Source of the DNA: Anisodus tanguticus
Lineage: Eukaryota > Streptophyta > Magnoliopsida > Solanales > Solanaceae
Reading direction: 5' to 3'
Assembly: GCA_034509755.1 (NCBI GenBank)
Contig: CM067547.1
Location: forward strand, 47,580,859 to 47,644,858
DNA length: 64,000 nt
Of this stretch, positions 55,723 to 64,000 are shown piece by piece. Below the pieces are notes generated by a model, which was given only the letters and a program-made list of their open reading frames with translations, searched no databases and had not been told where the DNA came from. Position 1 is the first letter of the stretch. Each line of letters begins with the position of its first letter. A program made the translations under genes and the position numbers.

Positions 55723-58135
55723 CTATTCTAGTTTCTTTATAATTTTCGGTGGTTTTTCGGTTGGAATTGGTATTTGTTGGTCAAATTGCTCCACGTCACT
55801 TCCACCACCTTCGGATAAGATGTCGTTGTAGTTTTCTTTTTTTCTTCTTCTTCTTCTTCGTTGATCCCCGATTGACCGCACCTTTTCCGCTTCCTCGTAT
55901 CCAATCTCTGAATAATACTGCTATCTCCAAGCTGTCTCCGGCTAATGAGTGTCTGTGCTATTCTATTTGATATATGCCGACAGAAAAATCTCTTTCAGAT
56001 GCTTTTGATGAATGTTCAAAACATCTCGGGCCATCATTGAAAGTGTCGGAAAGGTCTTCTCATTCCCTCTCTAGTATTTCAGCAAGTCTTCACGTCCTTC
56101 TTCATTGAGAACTGCTTGGTACGGTAAAGTACCCTGCAAAACAAAAACATCAAACTCGCTAATTTGGTTAGTGTTACTGCCGCACATTCTATTTTTGCGG
56201 CTTTCAATACTAGTCGCAGATACAACATGTCTTTTATAAGGTTGTATTGAAGAAGAAGAAGAAGACGACGACATTGAAGCCGGTTGGTTGCTTGCACTTT
56301 TTTGTTGGTAATACTTATAGATTTTTTTGCATTCGTCTTCTATGCTAGACAACACTTCTTCTTTAGTTAGTTCAATAGGTGGTGGTCATTTGAATTTTTG
56401 GGAGTTGGAGGTGGTAGTACTGCTATACAATCATAAATAGTTTCAATAAGTGATTTACATCCGCTTATTTTAATAGTCGAATTTAATATATCACCAATAA
56501 TATAAATAGTGGGAATAGGAATAAAATATTTTTTTATTTTGATAAATATTTTTTTAATACTGCCTTATAATCTGGTTTATCCATATATTCATTAAGTAAT
56601 AAAAATATTAGAGCTATATAAAACAACATAGTTGAAATAGTAGGATAATATATACCGAAAAATTCTTTTGTTGCTTGAAAAAAATTATCTAGAAATACAA
56701 TAAGTTCGGAAATTTTTTCCAATCACTATCTACAACAATATCAATTGAATTTTGATTATGGGTGTTAAAGATAAAGTTATAGGTCTTCTATAGTCATAAT
56801 CAACAAGTAGTTGCTCGTTCAAAGAATTCCACCTAGTGGGTACTTCTTCAAGAATTTTTCTATAAGGTAGTTGACAATCGTGACAAGTTTTTTATAACTT
56901 TTTTTTCGTTGTATTCTATTACTTTTAAAAATAAAGTTTATAGCATATTATATTTTACTAAGAATGTCTTCAAAAAGTGATAGGCCATCTTTTACAACTA
57001 AGTTATATATATGGCACACACGTTTTATATGAAAATGATTTGGAAAAGATGGAGTTAAACTATTTTTTAAAATTGTAATAGCATAAATTAGAAGAAGCGT
57101 TATCTAATGTAATAATCATAATTTTATCAGTTGTTCCGTAATAATCACTTTACTTGATAAATATTTTCTGCAATGAAAGTATCAGTGTGCCTATCATCTA
57201 TATATCTATACGCTAAGATACGTTTTTGCATAGACCATTTATAATCTATCAAATGACAGATTACCGTTAAATAATGACCGTTAGTACTACGACCTATATC
57301 AGAAGTGATAGCCACTTTGCCATTAAAAATGATATAATGAATAACGTAAATACCGTTGATATTTATGTGCAAATTTAAATACATCTCTCTTAACAATTAA
57401 TTTAGGAAAATCAGTAAAAGCAGGATTATACATTTCTCTAATGTAATGATAAAACCAGGAGATGAAGGAAATGAAAAAGGCAAACCCTCCATAGCAACTA
57501 ATTTTGTTATTTCTTCCCTATCTCTATGTTTATTGTAATTAGGGCCTACAATTCCCCCTGTCATGGGGTTAATTTGACTCTGTACTTGGTCTGGGACAGT
57601 ATGTGAACCTTGTTCCGATGGAGAAGGCGTTTGCGCACTCGATTTTTCAGCCTTATATTGGGCAAACCTAGCTGGGTGATCCCTTTCTATGTGTCTCATT
57701 AAACCCCGTCCCACCCTGACCTTTTCCAGTTTTAAATTTAAAAACATCTTTACAAATTTTACATCTAGCTACTTGATTGTCTACATCCCTATCAAAAAAA
57801 ATTCACGCATCTAATTTTAATGGTCGTTTTGCTGGACCTCATCTCATACTAGAGGGAATATGAGACATTCCAGTTGGAGGTGCACTAGTGGATGTGTCAT
57901 CTAGATTAGTCGGTGTGTCATCTAGATCATCTTCTAAATTAATGTCTTGTTGAGTTCCAGAAAATATCTTCTCGTCTAAATCTAATGGTATTGGAAGAAA
58001 ATGTTCAGTATCAACAAAATCATCCTGTCTAGGAATAGGATGACTAGAAGAAGCACCCCGACCCTTGTTACCCCTATTAGAAGAAGCCTTACCCTTATCC
58101 TTAAAATACCTGTAATTCCTTTAATTTTAATAATG
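55723..58135 (-). pseudogene. hAT transposase pseudogene (copy 2)
   Basis: Same protein as the pseudogene at 56-2503. The N-terminal Gly/Lys/Ser-rich part lies near 58135-58020, but the start ATG has changed (AAAATTAAAGG against AAAATGGAAGG). A BED-finger region with VRVGRGLMRHIERDHPARFA follows at about 57730-57650, then MEGLPFSFPSSPGF. The core has IDDRHTDTFIAENIYQV at 57210-57150, KISELIVFLDNFFQATKEFF at about 56720-56660, DECKKIYKYYQQKSASNQPA at 56340-56280 and SEFDVFVLQGTLPYQAVLNE at 56160-56105. The frame closes with TAG at 55723-55725. Many stops and frameshifts. Confidence 0.82.
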
Positions 58136-58789
58136 CTAATAAATAGTTAAAGATAATGAAATTAAATGCGCTAAATAAAAAATGAAACAATAATAATTTA
58201 TAAATGAATGAATGTACCAAACACCGACGTAACATCGACGTATAATCGAGAGGTTGAAAATTGAAACTTTGTTCGATGGAAGATCCTCAAGCTAGTTGTC
58301 AACTTCACTCCCAATTCCCAAATGAATAAATAAAATTGAATATTTAGTAGACAATGTAGACTTGTAGAGAGATAAATTGAGAGATTGTAGGAAGATTTGT
58401 GAGAAAGATGAAGAGAAAACGAGGTATTTATAGTTGAAAAATTGGGTTAAAGTATAAATATAATAACTTAGGGGTTAAAAATAAATATTAAGGGGATAGG
58501 GGGGGTTGAGGGAGGGGAGAGGCCAAAAATTGCCGTTGCACAACAATCAAAATATAAAATAGCCGTTGGTGCAACGACTATTTTGTGCAAAGGGGAGGGA
58601 TCGGGCGGGATCGGGACGGGCTGGCGGGATTGGGACGGGCCGGGTCCGAGCGGGACGAGACCATGTCCCGTCCCGATTACAGTCCCGATACCGTAATTTA
58701 TTTATTTTTACATATCGGGGTCGGAACAGGATCGGGTCGGCCTGGCCCACTGGCCACCACCCTTAAATAGGACAAGCTTGACATATGCA

Positions 58790-59606
58790 TAGAGATGGCA
58801 ATGGATCCTGGACCCGATCCGGATCCGGTGGATCCATATCCGTTTTATAGGATATGGATCTTCAAAATTTGGACCCGACGGATCCGGATCGGACCCGGAT
58901 CCGTTTCTGACGGATCGGATATGGATCTGGATCTTGTATTTGAGATCCGTATCCGGTCCAGATCCGACCCGTGGATCCATTTTTTATTAAATATATTCAT
59001 AACCTATAATGTAATTTTATAAGTATTTTCTTAAAATTGTTTAGCACATCCTTGCAAGTTTAATTTTCAAAACAAGTTTAATTTATCCCTGCGTTAACTC
59101 AAAAACCAAAAAATAAAGAGGTAACTTCGATAATAAAATCAATGTTATATTAGTGAATGACTAACATTTTCATAGACAAGTAGTTAAAATTATATTCACT
59201 TTATTTGTGAAGATTCCAATCACATACAAGTTCTGCATTGTGGAAATATTAGTCAGCATTTTCCACAACTATTGTCATTGTCCAGCATTTTCAATTGATA
59301 GCTCACAATCAAAACGAGACAACGAACAAAATATCTCATATGAACATTTCAAAATTGTAACACAGTAAACTGTTAGCTAAGTAAAATTCGTTTGTCAGTT
59401 CAAAAAAAAATTCTTAGCAAGACAATTTTTTTTACATATGGGTCCAGATCCGATCCGTGGATCCGGTGGATCCGATGGATCCGGATTTGGATATGATTTT
59501 TATGGACCCGACGGATCTGGATCCGGATCTGGATTCAGGTATGAAAAACGGATCTGGATCTGGATCTAGTAGGATCCGGTCCAGATCCGATCCGTTGCCA
59601 TCCCTA
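58790..59606. mobile_element. GATCC-rich non-autonomous hAT MITE, perfect TSD CATATGCA
   Basis: 817 bp, starting TAGAGATGGCAATGGATCC and ending GATCCGTTGCCATCCCTA. The exact duplication CATATGCA lies at 58782-58789 and 59607-59614. The subterminal 165-190 bp on each side carry dozens of GGATCC/GGATCTGG/GATCCGGA words. It lies 24 bp outside the right end of hAT copy 2. Confidence 0.9.
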
Positions 59607-59614
59607 CATATGCA

Positions 59615-61344
59615 TGTAGCAATGCTAAATACCCCTATCATGATTTAACGGTGCCAACTCTAAGATGATGCCATGCTCATTTGTCGAAAAAGTAGTTCCA
59701 AATCATACTTCAAGTCTCAATGGCATCACGTCTAATCATATGTGAGTATAACATACAGTAAATAGATCGAAATAGTATAAATGACTAATCATAGTTTTAG
59801 AAAAGCAAACAATTCAAAGTTAAAATCTCACTCACCTAAAAGTAAGTTAGATTTTTAATTACCTAATATTATCCAACTCTCCAAGCAAACAACCTTCAAC
59901 GGACTTAGTTTAATTATGCAAATATCAAATAACACGTCAAATTATGTCAGATGGTTCATTTTCATGATTTTTTGTTAAAAGTAGAAGTCAACCCGGTCGA
60001 AATTCGAAACAATTACATGAACATGCCTATGAGCCCGTGAGTCCAAATCAATAATCCAAGTTTCAATTTTGGTTTCATTTACTAGGCCATATTCCTAGTT
60101 TTCTATTTTAGGAACTTGGTCAAAATTTCCAACTTTAATTAACACTTGAATCACATGATTCCGCAGCTAAAAATCCTCTAAATTCAAGAATGATCATTAT
60201 AGGGTGTTAAAGAATCATTACCACAATTATTTGAGTTGAAATTATTTCAATATTGAATCAACCCATTAGCTATATTGTGCCAAAATTGATGAAAATCTAA
60301 TATGAATTTCGTCAATGCATGCTAATTTTATACTAACTAGGTGTTCTTCGTGATCGTGGATTAGCTCAAGCATTCGTCGACAAGCTCACACGATCCCATG
60401 GATCAATATCTTGGTCAACTCCACTTCTTCTCTACAATCACTTACCGTCGCACGCAATCTTGCACGTCAAAGTCACCGACCATTTGCGTTTGTGACAAGT
60501 CTCGCACAACTTCAAAGGCTTTTCAGCCTGGACCAGCCAATCCCGCTTCTTCTTTGCACTAAATTTGTGCACCACAAATTTCAGCACCATTTTGAGTTTC
60601 CAATTTATCCAAAACAATCCTGAGACCCTCGGATCTCAATCCAAACTATATTTACAAGTCACAAAAGATTATATCAATATAGGTAATTGCTCAAAATATA
60701 AATTTGAACACAAATACCTAAAATGAGGGGTCGAGTTATGAGACTTGTTATTGTTGCTACTATTATTTTGTTTAACTTTGTTCCTAGTAAAATACCTTCG
60801 CATCAAATTAGACAAAGAGAGTAGCATTTTAATTAGCTATTAACACTTTAACTCACATGGAAGATTAGGAATGCATATTTTATGCCCCCGTTAGGCTAAA
60901 ACTTGCATTTGCCTAATACGTGTGCAAGTGTACGGCCATTGATCAATTTGTGTGTGTTTGTGTGAGAAGAATAATTCAAGTTGGGAGTGGACACAACACA
61001 AAGAATATAATCCAAGAATATTGGGAAAAAGAATCTCAATAAATTGACTATACATTATATAAATGATTATAATGCATCTTCAAGAATAAAACTTTTATTA
61101 TATAGTCTTTTTTTGTCTTGCTTTTTATAGTATAGTCTAATCTTGCACGGCCAGTTGTTTGTCCACGTTGTCTACAGAATTTCTGATAGTATGAGTTAAT
61201 GAGTAATTATGGATAATCATCAGGCTAATTATTTACTTTAACACGCACACACAATATTCCGATGTATGAACAAGAAGCTAGTTAACAAATGGATTTAACT
61301 TTTATACTTGAAAGAAATTGAATACTATTAGATCACGTGATATA
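59615..61344. other. Intergenic interval, no gene recognised
   Basis: AT-rich. 60340-60640 is less AT-rich with a 70-residue open frame (60411-60623) lacking any family feature. I do not call a gene. Confidence 0.4.
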
Positions 61345-61586
61345 CACTACTAGAAACAGAGGTTTTTCCCACCGACTTTCAGTGAAAAAATTGTGTTATA
61401 AAACATAATTTTTTCACCTCATTCCCGCTGAACCAACTCACTGGAAAAATGCATGGTGGGAAATAGGTTCACATTGAAATGGTGGAAACTCTCTAATATT
61501 TTCGTGTTATAACACTACTATTTAGATTTTTCTCGCTGACATTCAGTGAGAATAACCAATGAATAATTTTCAGTGAGAAAGTAGTG
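61345..61586. mobile_element. Non-autonomous CACTA MITE with TSD ATA
   Basis: 242 bp, starting CACTACTAGAAACAGAGG and ending CAGTGAGAAAGTAGTG. ATA flanks it at 61342-61344 and 61587-61589. It has the internal phrase GGTTTTTCCCACCGACTTTC and inverted CAGTGA motifs, and is related to the element at 3388-3648. Confidence 0.82.
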
Positions 61587-61589
61587 ATA

Positions 61590-62437
61590 GACAATCGTCC
61601 ATATAAAAATGAAATAGATTAGCAACCTAAAAAGTGTAGCTTATCTATTACAACAGGTTAAAATACACTTGACATCGGAAGCAAGGAATGACGGTTAGAC
61701 GAGCTCTTATTCGCCATGTATTGCTACCATATTCCAAAATCAAAGACAACTTAAGAATAACCTTACTTCTTTTTTGGCTAAATTCTGATTTCGTTTTGGT
61801 TCTTATCGCCGAGCCTGATGGACTTGAGTCTTTTCCCTGCCCTCCTAGCATAAAAGTTCTTTAGGTTAAATCCTAATTAATTATATATGGAAAGTGCATA
61901 TAGTATATATTTTTAGGTGGTTCAAATAAGCCTTTTCCACCACAAAGATTCTCATTCAAAAAGTGCATGACCAAATAGAATATATGTATTATCTTCCAAC
62001 TTGCTCAAGGTTTGTGGAATAAAACAGTATCTATTTTTTATTTAAGTTGATTTTATTAAAATTCTCTCTAGTAGAGCTGTAGTCCAGTTCTTGGAGCATC
62101 TAAAATAAAGCGTACCATCTTTTGAATCTTTACAATTTAGACAGAGGAACTCCACTTTCATTTAGCTACTTAGAAGATGTTCCATATTTTTCTTTTATAA
62201 ATAGTGTAGCCATGAAAACCCTCCATTTCCAAGAAACCTCTAAAAAAACCCTAATATTTCTCAAGTTTTTTCTTGCTATTTGCTTCTTCCTTCATCTCTT
62301 CTAGCATCAAACAATCAACCATCAGATCGATGTTCAAGTCTTGTTGAACTTAGATCCGATGGTATACTAAAGAGTACCTCCATTTACCCCTAGCTACTAG
62401 CTTTCAGAAAAGCTAGTTGAAAGCTTAACGCAACCAA
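61590..62437. other. Upstream region of glutaredoxin 2
   Basis: AT-rich, non-coding. A second TATAAATA lies at 62196-62203, followed by a short frame MKTLHFQETSKKTLIFLKFF from the ATG at 62212. If transcription began there it would be an upstream frame in a long leader. The nearer TATA box is preferred. Confidence 0.4.
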
Positions 62438-62445
62438 TATAAATA
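62438..62445 (+). promoter_or_regulatory. TATA box of glutaredoxin 2
   Basis: TATAAATA in CCAATATAAATAGC, 182 bp before the ATG at 62620, with the same spacing as at glutaredoxin 1. Confidence 0.65.
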
Positions 62446-62619
62446 GCAATTGAGAGTTGGACCTGGTGACGAATTAAACCAAACACAGAAAGAAACTCTA
62501 ATCTTCTAAGACTACCCCTACCACCCTATTTTTATCAGATTTCATTGTACTTGTACTGCTAGTCGTTGTTGTTATTCCAAGGGCATACGACGATTCTGTC
62601 ACAACCTAATTATCAAGAA

Positions 62620-62922
62620 ATGGACAAGGTACAACGAATGGCATCGGATCATGGGGTAGTGATCTTCAGCAAGAGTACATGTTGTTTATGCTACTCGGTC
62701 ACTATACTATTTCGAGATCTTGGTGTTGATCCATATGTGCATGAACTTGATCATGATTCTGAGGGAAAAGATATGGAAAAAGCTCTTATGAGGATGGGTT
62801 GTAATGCATCAGTTCCAGCAGTTTTCATAGGGGGGAAATTAGTAGGATCAACCAATGAAGTTATGTCTCTTCACCTAAAAGGCTCCCTAACTCAACTCCT
62901 CAAACCTTATTTACCTGATTAA
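62620..62922 (+). CDS. CC-type (ROXY, class III) glutaredoxin 2
   Basis: 100 residues, single exon, same family as 51336-51644. The active site is C21-C22-L23-C24, the standard CCLC of class III glutaredoxins. VPAVFIGG and KLVGSTNEVMSLHLKGSL form the glutathione-binding half. The C-terminus LLKPYLPD lacks the ALWL/TOPLESS motif. The start ATG at 62620 (AGAAATGGACAAGG) is chosen over the in-frame ATG at 62566. From it the protein aligns without gaps with glutaredoxin 1 and has the usual length, while the extra 18 residues have no family counterpart. About 400 bp covering its last 30 codons and 3' flank are repeated directly downstream. Confidence 0.93.
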   Translation: MDKVQRMASDHGVVIFSKSTCCLCYSVTILFRDLGVDPYVHELDHDSEGKDMEKALMRMGCNASVPAVFIGGKLVGSTNEVMSLHLKGSLTQLLKPYLPD

Positions 62923-63208
62923 AATAAATAATTTGAGAGTTGAAGAGTGTATTATTCTCCTTTCAAGAGAATTAAGAAAACAATGTCTGTGAATTAGGAG
63001 AAATTAAAAGATTAAGGTAACCACTTACAGGCAAATAAAAGTTAGTGGCTCGATCGACTGACACTGGTCATTTAGATCAAGGTCATGTCAGTATATCATG
63101 AATGTAGTAATAGCTAGTAGTTTTGCTATTATATGTACTTTGTGAGATATAATTAATTGATCCTAATTAGTCATTTGATTAGCTTTCATGAACCATATAT
63201 ATTCATAG
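62832..63208 (+). repeat. Tandem duplication, first unit (glutaredoxin 2 3' end plus flank)
   Basis: From GGAAATTAGTAGGATCAACC through the stop codon to CATGAACCATATATATTCATAG. The unit is repeated at 63209-63650 with about 5-10 percent visible change and small insertions. Confidence 0.85.
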
Positions 63209-63304
63209 ATGGAAAGTTAGTAGGATCTACTAACGAAGTTATGTCTCTTCACCTAAAATGCTCCCTAAATACTCCACTCCTCAAGCCTTATCTACCTGAT
63301 TAAA
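63209..63304 (+). pseudogene. Duplicated 3' end of glutaredoxin 2 (no active site)
   Basis: GATGGAAAGTTAGTAGGATC onwards reads DGKLVGSTNEVMSLHLKCSL and, after a small insertion (AATACTCCA), PLLKPYLPD and TAA. It has only the last 30 or so codons of the gene, without start or CCLC site. Produced by the 400-bp tandem duplication. Confidence 0.85.
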
Positions 63305-63650
63305 ACAAATAATTTGAGACTTGAAGAGTAAAATTATTCCCCTTTTAAGGGAATTAAGAAAAGAAAAGTCTATGAATCAGGAGGAAATTAAAGAAATAAA
63401 AAGATTAAGGTAATAACTTAAAAAGGGCAGTCCAGCAGCGCACTAAGATTAAGATAACAATTTACAAATGAATAAAAGTTAGTGGCTCGATCGACTGACA
63501 CTAGTCATGTAGATCAAGGTCATGGTAGTATATGATCAATGTTGTAATAGCTAGTAGTTTTGTGATAATTATATGTACTTTGTGAGATGTAATTAATTGA
63601 TCCTAATTAGTCATTTAATATTGATTAGCTATCATGAACCATATATATGC
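63305..63650 (+). repeat. Tandem duplication, second unit, flanking part
   Basis: Repeats 62923-63208: AAAAGTTAGTGGCTCGATCGACTGACACT, GTAGATCAAGGTCATG, ATTATATGTACTTTGTGAGA and TAATTAATTGATCCTAATTAGTC occur in the same order in both units. About 40 bp (AAAAAGGGCAGTCCAGCAGCG area) is present only in this copy. Confidence 0.85.
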
Positions 63651-64000
63651 AGCTTAATTATTAGATACTAGTGAATTGGTTGGCGCGCGATTATAAAACT
63701 CCTATTGAATTTGTGAAAATTTTATTAAATATCTGAATAATAAAACTATTAAATATGTTTTTGTCCTCAAATTCAAATGAATTAGATTTTATGTTCTAAA
63801 GCATTTTATTATGTCACTTAGTTTTATTCCTTTTTACTTTAATTTTAACAATTACAGGTTTTAATCTTTCAGAAATATTTGAATTTTTATATAATAACAT
63901 AATCTATATATGTGGAACATCGTTTGACTATAGTTTTACTTTATTTATTTTATTTTACGAATTTTAATATCTGTATACGTATAACAATTATACATAGTTT
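63651..64000. other. AT-rich sequence to the window end
   Basis: No gene or transposon end recognised. Confidence 0.5.

Larger units (their letters stand above)
54380..58765 (-). mobile_element. hAT DNA transposon (copy 2) with nested MITE, TSD A(G/A)TAGGAC
   Basis: Left terminus TAGGGGTGAGCCAACGGGCC; right terminus, read on the minus strand, TAAGGGTGGTGGCCAGTGGG. The duplications AGTAGGAC (54372-54379) and AATAGGAC (58766-58773) differ by one base. 8 bp is the hAT rule. GC-rich CGGGACGGGC blocks lie just inside both ends (54390-54450 with 55412-55485, and 58590-58760). The minus strand carries a decayed transposase. The length is 4386 bp, or 3436 bp without the 950-bp insertion at 54454-55403. 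Confidence 0.85.

Noticed and set aside
54454..59606. The two GATCC-rich regions as the terminal repeats of one 5.2-kb transposon
   Set aside because: Each region has its own pair of TAG(G/A)GATG ends and its own 8-bp duplication, so they are two separate MITEs, and the transposase element has different ends.
54454..59606. GATCC arrays as CRISPR-like repeats
   Set aside because: No constant spacer spacing, no cas genes, eukaryotic context, and clear hAT termini.
60411..60623. Possible small gene of 70 residues
   Set aside because: No domain, no promoter, no splice context; length is expected by chance.
62566..62619. N-terminal 18-residue extension of glutaredoxin 2
   Set aside because: Not found in the paralogue or family; the ATG at 62620 gives the standard N-terminus and TATA spacing.

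Overview
This window is nuclear DNA of a flowering plant, almost certainly a Solanaceae (nightshade family) genome. The evidence is a TS-type SINE of the tobacco/tomato/potato group, Au SINEs, RTE-type LINEs ending in (TTG)n, an Ogre-type LTR, a fragment of an R1 (late-blight-resistance-like) NLR, and plant-only gene families (TIR1/AFB auxin receptor, CC-type glutaredoxins). Nothing prokaryotic is present. Species cannot be named from sequence alone.

Only three genes look intact. (1) A TIR1/AFB auxin receptor F-box gene on the + strand, with three exons at 16235-16722, 24478-24979 and 25545-26357 (600 codons). It keeps the F-box, the auxin/InsP6 contact residues and a near-perfect miR393 target site at 26100-26121. 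(2) A CC-type (ROXY) glutaredoxin at 51336-51644. (3) A second CC-type glutaredoxin at 62620-62922, followed by a tandem duplicate of its own 3' end. The two glutaredoxins align without gaps over most of their length and have the same TATA-to-ATG spacing, so they are old tandem paralogues.

The rest is mostly transposon. 1-2850: hAT transposase relic (+). 3.1-4.6 kb: two YUCCA-like (auxin biosynthesis) last-exon fragments, an RTE tail and a CACTA MITE. 7161-8573: old copia LTR plus internal remnant, into which a 7.3-kb copia element (8574-15880, TSD GTACC) of the same family inserted. That element now ends about 10 bp upstream of the probable TIR1 TATA box. 16723-24477: a 7.75-kb first intron built from minisatellite repeats, three copies of the 3' half of exon 1, two Au SINEs with identical target sites, a 2.6-kb LINE (TSD AGTCTTAA), and a MITE that carries a TS SINE. 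27461-32195: RE1-like copia (+) lacking its 3' end. 32585-38822: RTE LINE (-) split by a 4.3-kb solo Ogre-type LTR (TSD CATCC). 39205-39575: PR-10/Bet v 1 pseudogene. 40195-44668: second RE1-like copia (-), also cut in RNase H. 44810-45240: R1-type NLR 3' fragment. 45355-47200: 5' part of an RTE LINE (-). 52580-52672: mitochondrial-type small-subunit rRNA insertion. 54380-58765: hAT element (-) with its 8-bp TSD, containing a nested 950-bp GATCC-rich hAT MITE; a second such MITE lies at 58790-59606. 61345-61586: another CACTA MITE.

I found no new biochemical system. The most interesting structure is the auxin-receptor gene itself: an intact, miR393-regulated receptor whose first intron repeatedly duplicated part of its own first exon, each copy keeping the 5' splice site, and whose promoter was cut off by a retrotransposon.
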